Source: Arachnopeziza araneosa
Taxonomy: Eukaryota; Ascomycota; Leotiomycetes; Helotiales; Arachnopezizaceae
NCBI GenBank assembly: GCA_003988855.1
Contig: QYAI01000137.1
Span: 1 to 64,000, forward strand
Direction of reading: 5' to 3'
Length of the DNA: 64,000 nucleotides
This document shows, piece by piece, positions 32,281 through 43,842 of the stretch. The first letter of the stretch is position 1. The number at the start of each line of letters is the position of its first letter. Below the pieces are notes generated by a model that worked only from the letters and a program-made list of their open reading frames with translations, was not told the DNA's origin and searched no databases. The position numbers and the translations under genes are program-made.

Positions 32281-34986
32281 ATGTATGGAGATGATGATGA
32301 TTATTCGAAACATGATTCCCGACCCCTCAGTTTTGTTACCTCGCCACTACGTGACTCTCATGAGCAAGGTGAGGCATATTTCGAGTTGGAAAAGAGTCCC
32401 AGGCCAAGACCTTCCCCGCATACAAATGGAACTCCTCCAAAAAAGTCGAATACCTCGCCCGCCATGATGCAAAGCCCGAGGAGCAAGTCCTTCGAGGCAG
32501 CGAGTCCACTTTCGCCTTCATTATCCCTCCGCGATCATGCATCTGATACAGCCAACTCACAGTTTCCACTTGGCGACTTGGACTATGAGTCTAATCCAGC
32601 AGCAGTTGCGCAAGAACTCAGCAACTTACAGGCTCTCCGGCGCATGTCTATGGATGTAGGAAACACGAGCGACCCGGATTTGCCGTCCTTTCAAGGTGTA
32701 TCTTTAATGCCATCTGTTGCTCCTACTGGAGATGACGATGAAGACGATCCGTCAAGGTTATTTTGGGTGCCAGCAAGGGTTCATCCTGAATTGGCTCCTA
32801 TGGAATTCAAAACNTTTCTAGAGAACAGGGTCCAGTCTATCAAACGACGATCTGGAGAACAAACAAGTTTATCGCCGGATAGTGCTGAGCATGGCAAAAC
32901 AGGAGGTAGCCTACGGAGGAAGAAGTCTATGCTGTCGCGGCAGATCGATAATGATGGTGGAAGGGGTGGTATGGGTTACAAAGATGGCGCTGAGCAGATA
33001 GAACGAAAGAAATCTCTCAGTCAAGCAGCGCCAGAACTTAAGATTTCCGATCTAAGAGAGCTAGACGCGCTCGTTAGAGATCCGTCAAAGGCGATGCGGA
33101 AACTTACCCTGGACACAAACAGTCGACAAAGAGGAAATGGGGAGGTCCCAGAAAACGAGGATATGCCCATTTTGCCTCAAGCTCCTGGAATTGGTTTGAG
33201 GAGGTCCACAAGAACAACATATAGGAGAGGGAGTTTAAGAAAAGGAGAAAGAGTCCCATTCTCAAAACGAGCTGGGGCTTTAAGAGGGGATACAGAAGGA
33301 GAGGAATCTCCAGTCTCATCGCCAATCGATGGCCATGCGGCTTCACCGGTGATCGGTTTCCCTCTCACGAGAGTACAATCAGAGCCGATATCAACGGAGA
33401 ACTTTTCGCGACCGAATCGAGGGGCGCGACGGCCCCAAAACTCACCTAAGACAGCATCACCTCCACCTAAGTCTGAAAGCCTCGAAGATACTACGGGAAG
33501 ACAAAATAGCCAATCCTCCACCAGAAAAGAAATCGGGTCGGCACCTCAACCAGGATCATTTGCACGAACGACCACATTCCCGAGGCCGGAAACTCCAGTC
33601 CCACGTATAATTGAGACGCCTCCAGAACCAGAAGATTACGAGGAACCATCGCCTCCTAAGCAGATTCAAAAATTTCCTGAAAGATCTTCATCACAAAGAT
33701 CTCCTGCTCCCATATTGCAACATCAAGAAATTACGCCGGAACCTCCTGCGCGGTCTAATAAACGACCTGTTATTGAACGTCAAATACCCAGCGCTGAACT
33801 GACCCCAAAGAATTCAAATATATCTCAAAGTTTAAATGAAATGGCTCAACACCCGTCGCCGCTTCCTGGAAGTAATGCAAGAACGGACACTTTAACCTTC
33901 ATTCCAACACTGGAAGAAAGGAAGCCAGAGAAGAAGTCGAAAAAGGACAAGGACGATTTGGAAAACTCAAGTTCTCGAAAACCAAGCTGGGGTTGGTTCA
34001 AGGGTAGCGATGAAAAGGATAAAAAGGACAAGAAGAGAGATGAAGATCACAAGGAAAGTAAGCGAAGCAAAGTGAGAGCACCCGTCGAAAAGCCACACGA
34101 CAACGCTCGGTTGGATGTACTCCAATCAACATTGGACTCGTCTGCTACTCGAGGACGAGAAAGTATTCTGTTAGATCGAGATAACCCTGAAAATCGATTA
34201 CAAGAAGAGAGAAAGAAAGAGAGCAGTCGGAAATCCGGTGGCGAGAAGAAAGAGAAAGATGGATTGTTCTCCTTCTTTAGTAGTAGTAAGAAGAAGAGCG
34301 ACCGTGATTCTGGTGGCAAGAAGGGAAGTTCTCTCAGAACGCTCTCACCAGACCCTCCTCATCGCCAACTGAAGCCTGATATTGATTACAACTGGACTAG
34401 ATTTTCTATCATCGAGGAGAGAGCCATTTACAGAATGGCGCACATAAAATTGGCCAACCCGCGACGTGCTTTACATAGTCAGGTTTTATTGAGTAATTTC
34501 ATGTACTCATACCTGGCGAAAGTTCAGCAAATGCATCCCCAGATGCAAGTTCCTCAGTCAGCTTTACAGAAAAAGCAAGAAGCTGAACGTCGGCAAAAGG
34601 AGCAAGAACAGCAAGCATTACAGCAACTAGAACAAACGGGTCAATATCGCTACGATTATCATCAAGTAAGTTTGGGTTTTCCATCCCATCAGTGATATAA
34701 ATTGACTTTATTGTAGGGAATCACGCAGTATGCCGAACCTCAACAGAACTCCAAGCCTGAAGGGGTTGATTATGTGGACGATTCTCAAATTTACGACTCG
34801 GAGCATCAAAATGGTGATTCCCATGGGGAGAGCTCACATCGGCCCCAGTCCCGAGCATCACAGCACAACTCTGAAAACACATACGGAGATCAAGATCAAC
34901 AGCAGAGGCGTGCAGGTAATGAATACTATTCATATGGACGTTCCGACCAACCAAACCATGAAGCAGAAGATGATGACATGTGGTAA
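32281..34986 (+). CDS. zds1: ZDS1/ZDS2-family PP2A-Cdc55 regulator
   Basis: Two exons (32281-34665, 34717-34986; intron 51 bases) give 884 residues. Most of the protein is disordered, Ser/Pro/Lys-rich sequence. The diagnostic part is the Zds C-terminal domain near residues 700-750: DYNWTRFSIIEERAIYRMAH, then KLANPRRALHSQVLLSNFMY. In yeast this motif binds the PP2A regulatory subunit Cdc55 and keeps PP2A in the cytoplasm, affecting mitotic entry, polarity and stress responses. A Gln-rich stretch and an acidic C-terminal tail follow. A conserved block in the N-terminal third (DPSRLFWVPARVHPELAPME) is also typical. One N lies at 32814. Confidence 0.85.
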
Positions 34987-35621
34987 TGTATTTTAATGGC
35001 AAGCCAGTCATCCTCAGTTTTAATGCATATACGATGGAGTAATAGGCGTCCCTTCAAGGGTGAAATCAGACCTAGGTCCGTCGGGAGGTAGCAGGTTGTT
35101 GGGAGCATAGCGTTGCTTTTAATGCCCGGATGTGTTGCATTGTCCCTGGATAGGGACTTTTATAAAGTCATCTGGGCCAGATGAAGACTCTGGGGTGTTT
35201 ATATGTACACTAGATTCGGCTACTTTGCTGGAAAGCGGCCGGTTGGAATGGAGAATCATACGCATAATCTTGACCTCGATTTGTTGCACTTATGGTCCGT
35301 GTTTGAATACATCGATGCTCTGCACTTGAGTAAAAGGTGAATTTTCATCCCATTTATTCATATATCTTGTTGTTCTGAATCGGTACTGCTGCCTAAGAAT
35401 TGTCTTTGACTATGGGGCAGTGAACAAGGCTTTTGAGTTGAGACTACGCAAGCACGAGGCGTAGGTGACGTGCCAGGTTCTCAATTCAGGCATAACTATC
35501 TTAGCGGGGAGCTCGAGTTGCGCATAATGAACCACAACAACCAAGACAACCTCAACTTCATTCGCATAATCCAGGCTCAAACTCGATATTTGACTTCTGG
35601 ATTAATTTTAATACTTCCATA
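34987..35621. other. Intergenic between zds1-like and hse1
   Basis: 635 bases without a supportable gene. It holds the 3' end of the ZDS1-like gene and the promoter of hse1. Confidence 0.5.
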
Positions 35622-37750
35622 ATGTTTCGTGCGCAACAGAACGCCTTTGACGATGTCGTCGGTACGTCCAAACACTCCACTGCACGCTCCCAAACTGGGA
35701 GAGCTGCCTATGATCGCAAATATGCTGACAGTTCCTTCTAGCTAAGGCGACCGACGAGAATCTCACCGCGGAGAACTGGGAGTATATNATGGATGTCTGC
35801 GACAAGGTGACGACGGAGGACAGTGGTGCCAAGGACGCTGTGGCGAGTATGATAAAGAGGCTGGCGCATAGAAATGCCAATGTGCAATTATACACTCTAG
35901 AGGTAGCTATGCGTAAAACAAAATATATGATGGATCATGCTAACTTGTTGACAGCTTGCCAATGCCCTCAGCCAAAATTGCGGTCCTAAGTTACATAGAG
36001 AGCTCGCATCGCGAGCCTTTACAGATGCCCTCCTTCGATTAGCAAACGACCGTAACACCCACCAGCAAGTGAAAGCCAAGATATTAGAGCGAATGTCAGA
36101 ATGGGCAGGAATGTTCAAGGATCCGGATCTGGGGATCATGCGAGATCAGTACCAGAAACTCAAGAGTCAGAACCCGAATCTGCATCCTCCATCTGCACCA
36201 CAGAAGAGTAGACTCACAGATTTGGATCGGCAAAAGGAAGATGATGAGTTGCAAATGGCACTTAAGTTGTCGATTCAAGATAAGCCTGCAGAACCAAAAC
36301 CTGCTGTTCAACAGTCGTCAGCCAAGGCTGAGCAGTCTCAAGCACCAGCACAGGCGCAACCGGTTTCTTCTGGCACCACAGCCGCAACGGTGTCCCGTGT
36401 CAGAGCGCTTTTTGACTTCCAGGCTTCAGATCCGGATGAGTTGACATTTAGGAAGGGAGATATTATTGCGGTTTTAGAATCAGTTTATAAGGATTGGTGG
36501 AAGGGTTTATTGAGGGGGCAGACCGGTATCTTTCCGTTAAATTATGTCGAGAAGTTGACAGACCCAACGCCAGAGGAGTTGCAAAGAGAAGCACAAATGG
36601 AAGCCGAAGTTTTTGCGGAAATAAAGAATGTGGAAAAATTGCTCACGTTATTGAGTACTTCCACAGCAGACTTAAATATCCGGGATAACGAGGAAATTGG
36701 GGTATGTTTGTCAAAGGTGTCTCGCTTTATTCTGACGATTCTATAGAAACTCTACCATTCGACTCTTGCCATAAGACCGAAACTCATTGAACTAATTGGT
36801 AAATATTCACAGAAAAAAGGTAACAACTCTCCACAGCATGTGATAAACTTACTGATGGCTGATAGATGAATTTACTCAACTTAATGAGAGGTTTATAAAA
36901 TCTTGCCGAGACTACGAGAACTTATTGGATGCCTCAATGACCCAAAGTCAACCATACCACCAATACGGTCGTCCAGGGCCTGGATATGGATACCCGCCTC
37001 AAGGCGCCCCTCCACAGCAAGATCCAGGGAGATATTATACTCCCAAACCACAGGGTAAGGTTTTTGATGAGATAATTTTATTAACACTGACATGGGACAG
37101 AACAACCATATCCGCAAACATCATCCCCACAAGGCTACCCCCCACAACGAACAGGAACAGCGCCGTTTTACATGGTTGCACCAAATCAACAACCTCCAGC
37201 TGAAGCACAAACTCAAGGTTACCCCAGGAGAGACTCAACACCTCGTATCCCTTCGGCTTCCAAACCTGCTCCACTCCAGACTAATTCTCCACCACCAACC
37301 ACCTATCCATATCAGCAACCACAGACTGGTCACCGCCCACAAAGCACCTACTCGAACCCTCAAGAGCTTGCCACCTCAGTGTACGACTCTCCAGTTGCCA
37401 CTCAGCAGCCCAATGCTCCATATAGTGCCTCTGTTTACTCGGAGGAAACTTACTCAGCCACACAGCCACCAGCAGCCACAGGACAGCAACAATATCAGCC
37501 TTATGTCCCACCTGGACAAGCTCCCTATTCTCAACAACAGCCCTCGTATGATCCACCTGCACCTCCAGCTAGCACAGGCCCGCCTGCAAATGCAGGATAT
37601 CCTGTTCTAGGCCAGCCGCTCGATGCCCGGCAGTCACTCCCAAGTCAAGGACAATACAAACCATATCAAAGACCCGGATCCGCGCAAGGAGCACCAAGTG
37701 CGCCGCCTGGTGGCCCGGCCGATTTCTATAGGCAAAGTGCAGCTTATTGA
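35622..37750 (+). CDS. hse1: HSE1, ESCRT-0 subunit (STAM homologue)
   Basis: Six exons (35622-35661, 35742-35902, 35955-36701, 36747-36819, 36866-37054, 37101-37750) give 619 residues. With VPS27 it forms ESCRT-0, which sorts ubiquitinated membrane proteins at endosomes. Domains in order are a VHS domain (about 14-137, TAENWEYIMDVCDKV and RLAHRNANVQLYTLELANAL), a ubiquitin-interacting motif (about 162-178, EDDELQMALKLSIQD), and an SH3 domain (214-268, ALFDFQASDPDELTF and WWKGLLRGQTGIFPLNYV). A GAT-like helical region (about 280-370) and a Pro/Gln/Tyr-rich tail follow. One N (35788) falls in exon 2. The VHS-UIM-SH3 order identifies it well. Confidence 0.93.
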
Positions 37751-38284
37751 TCTAGCTTGGGTTTACCGTTCTTTGGATGGATGCGTGTGAATAAGATTTA
37801 TGGTGCGGTCCGAGTGAGCGATGATTTGTTGGCAAGGGAAAGATGGCCAGTGTAGTATAGTTGCATATCAATTAGGAGGAATACCATCAAATTTGAAAGT
37901 GGGAGAAATCTTTCGGTTTATCTGAATCCAATGTGATAGCAAGTCCTATTACTATCCCTATACTCTACTCTTTTCTACCTGTTGCTCACTTCTCGTCCTG
38001 CGATACTACTTTCTTCCAATCTCGACTTTCATTTCCAACAATGTGCCACCTAATACCACCGCCTCCAACGTCTCTCATCAACAGCATTCAGACTCACACC
38101 AACTCAAGCAAGTCAAGTTAGCCTGCGTGTAATGGCGAGATGAAGAGGCTTTGTAGCGCCCGAAAGGTTTCATAGCGCACATTACACTTTCATGCAATGG
38201 TGTTCAGTCACTATACCCCATGCACCCTCATTCTCCGTTCACACCTCACACTCAATCCTAGCATTCGCCCTCCTCAGAACGCAC
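37751..38284. other. Convergent intergenic stretch
   Basis: The 3' regions of hse1 and the HET gene. No feature recognised. Confidence 0.5.
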
Positions 38285-40084
38285 TCAACCGTCGTCGCCC
38301 CCAAACGGCCAGATCTTCCTCCTCCCCTTGACCACCTTCGGCTCGCCGGGCAGCACCATATCCAGCAGCGGGTCCAGGATGGGGATGTAGCTGCCGGGCT
38401 GCATGACGACCTCGACGTCGACCATGTAGAACTTGACCATCTCCTTCGCGCCCCCACCCCCGTCCTTGGCGTGCACCTGCTCCTCGACATCGACGCGGAT
38501 CTGGTGGTTGCGCGTGCCGACATATGTGCCTGGCGCGCGGGGAGCGAATGATCTCTCGAGCGTCGCGAGGGTCGTGGAGGTGGAGGTGGCGTCGGCGCTG
38601 GGGGGTGAGGGTGGGCGTGTGTATTGAGGGGGCGCGTCCGGGTGGGATGTGTACGGTGGCGAGGCGGGCGGAGCGTCTTCAGAGAGGTCGGTGACGGAAA
38701 AGGCGACGCGGAACCCGGACGTGGATCCCAGGGAGATGGTGAGGAGTTTTCCATCGGAGCGGGAGAGCAGCAGCGCGAAGGCGATCTTGTTGAGGCCTTT
38801 GTCGACGCGGAATGTAAACGGTGCGCCCTCGGGGATCCAGTTCCTCACTCCTCGGTGGGTCAGAACCGGATCAGGTGGCTTCTTCGAATCAGACGTCGGG
38901 CTTATGACTTTGATGACGGTGTATCCTCCGTCGACCGCGGGTCCTTTGCGGAGCTGGAAGACGTGGTGTGGATAGATCCCGTTTGGATCCCGGAGGACAG
39001 GTGATTGACGCACGTATATCCGTTCGAGGCTCCCTCTCTCCTGGACCTTCCCGAACCGCCCTACTCTGACTCGTGCGTATTGCAGGTCTTCTCCTGGACT
39101 TAGTTTGCGCAGGTAGATTCCCAGGTAAGCACTGTCCTCGTAGTCCGGGGGAACGGGACAATCGAGAGCGGCGATGTACAGGTTGGGCTCTAGTCTGGTG
39201 AGGTGGAGTTCGATGTTCAGACCGCGATTGCTCACTGAGAAAGGGGTCCGAAGTTCTCGGTCTTGGTATGTGATGATGGCGTTGGAGAAGCGGAAATGTT
39301 TCGGCGATGTGGCCAACAGTCCGTGGATGGAATCGATATCAGCGGTATGATCGGTCCAGGCGAAGAGGGATTGGTCGTCTGATGTGCGCATGATCTCTTC
39401 TTGGAGACGGAGAAAGGCTTTGCCCCCTTCTCCGTACAACATGGGCATGTTCACGCCAAAGATTCCCATGAGGGAGTAAGCCACGTCTTCTCTTCTGGTT
39501 GTCGTCCTTCTTGATGCCCATGACATCCTTTCTGCGACACTCGCACTCTCAAGTGGCCGAACCTTGCTCAGGATATCTTCCTGAACCCCGGTGATGGCCT
39601 CCAAGACAGCGCAAAGTTCTGCTTTCAGACCGATCTTCGTCCAATCTTTGGAATAAAACGCCACTTCTGCTGGCGCCAGGAGTTCCTGGAGCGTCCAACC
39701 CCGGGTAAACCACTTGCTGAATGCAAACTCACCATCCGCTCTCGAGGTATCAGCTATTGCTGAAACATCGGATAGGTAAGCGTAGCAGGTCTCAGCGTTT
39801 TGATACCACTGATACATGGAGTTGATGGCTTCGGAGAGTTCAGCGCTGCTGCTTTTGTCGATGCAGCAGGTATCGATCCAGACATACGACCAGCCATCTT
39901 TAAGAGCCTGGTCGCAGGAGTATTTGATTTTGACATAAGATGGTCGAGACTCAGCAATCGGGTTTCCGATATCTGCGAGCAGAACTTCATCTGCTCCCCA
40001 GGTGTGAGATAGGATGGCATATGGAGGTATCTTGTCGTTGTCAAAGTAAACCAGGCGTCGATCTGATGCCTGTAACAGCCGCAT
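38285..40084 (-). CDS. HET-domain protein
   Basis: An intronless gene of 599 residues. The N-terminal HET domain (about 20-170) shows the signature blocks YAILSHTWGADEVLL, then IKYSCDQALKDGWSYVWIDTCCIDKSSSAELSEAINSM in two parts, YAYLSDV, and FSKWFTRGWTLQELLAP. HET domains trigger cell death on recognition of non-self (heterokaryon incompatibility) and other stimuli, and belong to the TIR-like group. The domain is followed by MPMLYGEGGKAFLRLQEEI and a C-terminal half of beta-rich sequence with a Pro/Ser-rich linker. No NACHT, WD40 or ankyrin repeats are present. The C-terminal half is GC-rich compared with its surroundings. Divergent from the LITAF gene. Confidence 0.9.
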   Translation of the reverse strand: MRLLQASDRRLVYFDNDKIPPYAILSHTWGADEVLLADIGNPIAESRPSYVKIKYSCDQALKDGWSYVWIDTCCIDKSSSAELSEAINSMYQWYQNAETCYAYLSDVSAIADTSRADGEFAFSKWFTRGWTLQELLAPAEVAFYSKDWTKIGLKAELCAVLEAITGVQEDILSKVRPLESASVAERMSWASRRTTTRREDVAYSLMGIFGVNMPMLYGEGGKAFLRLQEEIMRTSDDQSLFAWTDHTADIDSIHGLLATSPKHFRFSNAIITYQDRELRTPFSVSNRGLNIELHLTRLEPNLYIAALDCPVPPDYEDSAYLGIYLRKLSPGEDLQYARVRVGRFGKVQERGSLERIYVRQSPVLRDPNGIYPHHVFQLRKGPAVDGGYTVIKVISPTSDSKKPPDPVLTHRGVRNWIPEGAPFTFRVDKGLNKIAFALLLSRSDGKLLTISLGSTSGFRVAFSVTDLSEDAPPASPPYTSHPDAPPQYTRPPSPPSADATSTSTTLATLERSFAPRAPGTYVGTRNHQIRVDVEEQVHAKDGGGGAKEMVKFYMVDVEVVMQPGSYIPILDPLLDMVLPGEPKVVKGRRKIWPFGGDDG

Positions 40085-40482
40085 CTTGATATCTGGTCTG
40101 GGAGCATGTACCGTTGAGCGAACCCGTGCGTTTAAGCTTGAAATATAGAGTGGTAGATAATGCTGTTTCCACCATGGATAGGTTTAGGTAGTAAGAGAGA
40201 TACCAACTGGGGGCCAAAGCCATGCTTACAAGAGGCGTGGTGGCTTGACATGCTGCGCCTCTGCCACAGCCCCAACCGTGACCCCTAAACAAGCGAAATG
40301 CTTCAAGTCGCAGATCCCTTTTGCAGATCCAATCGCGATGCTAACTGTAAAGTATTTATAATTTTGAGACCCTAGCGACCGGTTAATGTAAGTCTTAATC
40401 AAACTTGGCCACCTGAGACTCAACTTCTCGATAAGAGTGAGATAAATCTTCCCCTTCTTGTCCCTGGTCAACCATCCACAAC
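40085..40482. promoter_or_regulatory. Divergent promoter of HET and LITAF-like genes
   Basis: 398 bases between the two start codons. No TATA box clearly placed for either. Confidence 0.4.
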
Positions 40483-41223
40483 ATGGCCGCTTTTCAGTCT
40501 TCCGCTCAGCAGGGGAGCCAACTCCCCAGACCAGAACAATATTTCCCTTCGGAGCTCATCGAGGAGCCATATGTCGGTCCACAGGAATCCGGACTGGCTC
40601 GGCCTGACGCGAATTTCCCATCGGGAATCGTCCAAGAGCTGTAAGTTGAACCACGGTCCGAGGTTTTCTGGCCGTAAGGAGTATTATGATGGACTTGTTA
40701 ATGCTGAAGGATCTAGGCCGTCGAAAGCAAAAGATCAATCCCCGGGCTACGTCCCTCAACCTGCACCTATCACTTCTCAACCCGATCCGCTCTATGTCAC
40801 GCCCCTCACCGCGCTTAAAGAAGAACCGGAGTGGATTGACTGCCCTGGCTGTCATGCGCGTACGCGGACACGAGTCCAAAAGAACGATTCAACCGCGACT
40901 ACGTATGTCTTCTTCTTTACCCTTACCTTTTCTTTTCTTTTCTGTCTCTCTTCGTTCATAAGCATGTGGGATATGTAAAAACTCTCCCTCTGATAATTTA
41001 TTCCAGTCTAGCAGGGGTTCTCTGCTGTGTAGTCACTTGCATCGGCGCTTGTATTCCTTGCCTCTGTGGTTGGTGTCAGAATATCGATCACTATTGCTCC
41101 GTGTGTGGGAGGCAGGTCACTCATCAGCCGCATGACGGTTTGGTACAGGTCGTTGCCCAAGAAGCCCAGGCGACGCCAGGAGGGAGAGGCGTGCCGAGTA
41201 GGTATGCTATCGCTGGGCAGTGA
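40483..41223 (+). CDS. LITAF-like zinc-ribbon membrane-associated protein
   Basis: Three exons (40483-40640, 40717-40902, 41007-41223) give 186 residues. A Pro-rich N-terminus (52-90) precedes the LITAF/SIMPLE domain. The first metal pair is CPGC (C95, C98) and the second is CSVC (within HYCSVCGRQV, C145 and C148). Between them lies a Cys-rich hydrophobic stretch, LAGVLCCVVTCIGACIPCLC. That segment dips into the cytosolic face of endosomal or plasma membranes in known members. Fungal homologues are poorly studied. Both introns have good donors (GTAAGT, GTATGT). Confidence 0.85.
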
Positions 41224-41639
41224 GAAGGACGTGTGAGTTGGGATTTTTTCAAGGGAGCGGGATTGGATTTTTGGGATGGATAACCGATGGTAAGGCTTGG
41301 AACTGTTCAAACTTATATTCTTTCTATTATAAGTGAGTTATTGTTAGGATTGGTTTATTACGAAAATTGAGACGAGATATGCGATACAGGAGGACTACTT
41401 AACTATAACGAGATTTGATAAACAGAGTGCGAAAATCCGCCAGTCTCTTCTGCAGGTATTGAATTGAAGCATTTGAACAATGCTTTCAATATCTTTAAGC
41501 AATGTATCAAGAGTCACAATTTCAAACCAATAATACTCGCAAGTAGGAATCCAGGTGCCGCGTACCGGGCTGCGAAACCACCCACGGAATTCCGCAGTTC
41601 CCTTGGAAGAGTCCGCGATAAATGTGGAAATTCCGCGGT

Positions 41640-41654
41640 GTTGCGAAATGCAAC
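41640..41654. repeat. Dispersed palindromic motif, copy 1
   Basis: GTTGCGAAATGCAAC: inverted arms GTTGC/GCAAC around a 5-base centre, followed by an A run. Confidence 0.8.
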
Positions 41655-41756
41655 AAAAAAAGGAAGGACGTTATCAAGTAACACAATTTCGAAAATCTCC
41701 CGAAGATCACGGACTTATACTCCGCAAGATTACGGGCGCGGCGAAACTCTACACGC

Positions 41757-41798
41757 TGCAGAGATCCAGACCCTCTGCAGAGATCCAGACCCTCTGCG
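41757..41798. repeat. Direct tandem duplication, about 20 bases
   Basis: Two back-to-back perfect copies of CTGCAGAGATCCAGACCCT plus shared flank. Confidence 0.85.
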
Positions 41799-41877
41799 GA
41801 CTCCCGGAGCGATCAGCAATCAAGTCGCGACCTAACCTCCTCCCACTGATGAGACCGCGACCATTTTCTCGTATTCC

Positions 41878-41892
41878 GTTGCGAAGTGCAAC
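41878..41892. repeat. Dispersed palindromic motif, copy 2
   Basis: GTTGCGAAGTGCAAC, one base different from copy 1 in the centre. TGCGGACC follows 8 bases later. Confidence 0.8.
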
Positions 41893-42008
41893 CCAAACTT
41901 GCGGACCGATCCCAAGTCGCCACGGCGAGTATGAGGGCTGGTATCTCAAGAAAGGTCGCGATGCGGTAGTAATCAAACACGAGATGCGACGAAAGAAGGA
42001 GAGGAGGG

Positions 42009-42155
42009 ATCCTCAACGGGCGAATAAGAGAGAGCCGCGGCAAAAGTGTGCGTGGCGGAATAAGGAGTGCTGTCGCGGAATAAGAGAGCGCTACGGAATA
42101 AGAGTGTCACGGAATTAAAAAAAAAAAAAAACAACGCGGAATAAAGCGAAGTCGC
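42009..42155. repeat. CGGAATAAG short array with A15 run
   Basis: GCGGAATAAG or CGGAATAAGAG recurs four to five times at roughly 20-25-base spacing, flanked by a looser GCGAATAAG copy. A run of 15 A lies at 42117-42131. Confidence 0.7.
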
Positions 42156-42172
42156 GGAAACTGAGCGCGGAG

Positions 42173-42193
42173 TGCGAAATGCGAAATGCAACA
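42173..42193. repeat. Dispersed motif, copy 3 (doubled core)
   Basis: TGCGAAATGCGAAATGCAACA: the GCGAAAT core is repeated twice before GCAACA. Confidence 0.75.
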
Positions 42194-42545
42194 AGAGGAG
42201 GCATACTGTATTTAAGCAGATTAGGAAGGTGATATCGTGGTCGGAATAAGTTGAGTAGAGAAATGACGAGTACGAAGTGCGACAGAAAGTACCTTGGTAG
42301 ATATTGGAAGCAGCGGTGGTGCGGATATTATCTAAGAATAACTGAGAAAGATAGGAAAGATGATCAAGATGCTATAGGCGCTGTCGGTGCGAATATTTTC
42401 TAGGAGTAATTGAAACCTATTGGCAAGGCTTAATATACAGAGAAAACTAGAAGGGGGTAGTAAGTTAAGAGTCAAAAAGGCTGCTTAATGTAACTTTTAA
42501 TATTGCACGATATATTGAAAGGAAGCTCGGCATATCTGATGATTA

Positions 42546-43833
42546 CTATTTGTCAACTGCTTTATACTCAGACAGTAAGGGTCTCATCATCTTGAGCCCA
42601 TAGTACCGTGAAAGCCCTGATTCTCCTCCCAAAAATTTAAACCGAAATCCAAAGGTCGAAAGGACACCTAAAACAATAGCACAGATGATTAGAGCACCAT
42701 CATTCCGGATCCGATCCACCAAGACCGAAGAAGACACACGAGATGGTCGCGGCCGCCACGGGTAGCATCAATGGGATAAGGCGATGTTCAGGCTCAGCAA
42801 CTCCATTCCTGCGTCGTGCGAGGAATCTCACAAGAAAATCGCCCCCATAGCCAAGCAGGGGAACCATGATGATTGACACAATAATCTGTCCACCCTGAAC
42901 AAAGCCAAGAGATGCCAGAGCGAAGTTGTTGGGAGGCGTAGACAGGATTGTAGCAAATTCCGTGAACATAACAACATAGATGCCAAGGATACAGCTCTGC
43001 ATCAGAACGATCCAGAGGATGTTAGGAAAGAAGAAACACTGAGCCATCTGCTTACAACACTTGTACGCAGCCTCCCAGTTTGGGGATCCATGGAAGACCT
43101 TGAGATCATGCTTGATGCTTCTGGCCTCGAAGCGGTTAAAGTCGAGCTCCACTCCATTGTGTGTGGTCATACGCATGATGCGTTCCTCGTTATCTTGGCG
43201 AATGTGAACTGCCCTTCGAAAGTATCTATTGTTCGGTAGTATCGTGTCTCAGGGACAAACAGACAGGCGCATATCAGAACCACTTCGTTGACGAGAGTGA
43301 AAACGCCGTACCACCAGCGCCATCCAAGTGCTTCGGTGAGATAAGTGGTGGAGATGATCAACGCTACTGTGCCGATGGACCAGAAGGCTGAAAAATAGGC
43401 TAGTTTTGCCTTCGTTCATGGAGGAAGGAGCCTCCTATCGCTCAAGTTAATGAAAAGTGACTCCTAGGAAGCTAATCATGGAAGCCTTGTATGTCATGAT
43501 AATGCGTACCTGAATGATCAAAGGACACAAAACTTCTGACTGACCCGCTGCCAGTGACAATATATCTCTTCCGGCAATATGGGGCCCTAAGCTTTTGCTC
43601 CCAGCGCACCATGCAGAGCTAGTGACAAGAACCAGTGTAGAACAGAGGAAAACCGGACGATAGCCATGGCGATTTACATTGAAGTCAAGTTACCAATACC
43701 CATGAATAAAGTCGGGCATGTCATCAGGTCAGATGTTCTGGGATCATAGTGGTATGAAGCCATGACATTTCGGAAAATCGGACCCATGCAGGAGGACAAG
43801 AGTACGCTCAGAACCGAAACCGTTGATTGTTAG
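42546..43833 (-). pseudogene. Decayed MFS transporter (DHA1-like)
   Basis: Minus-strand text matches a 12-helix major-facilitator drug or metabolite transporter. The segments are SVLSVLLSSCMGPIF, then YRPVFLCSTLVLVTSSAWC with AGRDILSLAAGQSEVLCPLI, WSIGTVALIISTTYLTEALG, and later KCCKQMAQCFFFPNI and the helices up to ISCVFFGLGGS. It is broken in several ways. There is a stop/frame change near 43670, another near 43435 (HERxK motif region), and a one-base frameshift near 43187. A deletion near 42716 removes about 100 residues and joins loop 9-10 directly to the last helix. No ATG remains, because the 5' end is cut at about 43830 where the S15 fragment begins. It cannot make a functional transporter. 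Confidence 0.8.
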
Positions 43834-43842
43834 TTGGTCATG

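Larger units (their letters stand above)
41224..42545. other. Repeat-bearing accessory stretch, no intact gene
   Basis: Contains three to four copies of the TGCGAARTGCAACA motif, a duplicated 19-21-base unit, a short CGGAATAAG array and a 15-base A run. Frames of up to 187 codons here run through the repeats and resemble nothing. Confidence 0.6.

Noticed and set aside
41464..42118. Plus-strand frames of 123 and 187 codons
   Set aside because: Translation of repeats and the CGGAATAAG array. No protein-like composition.
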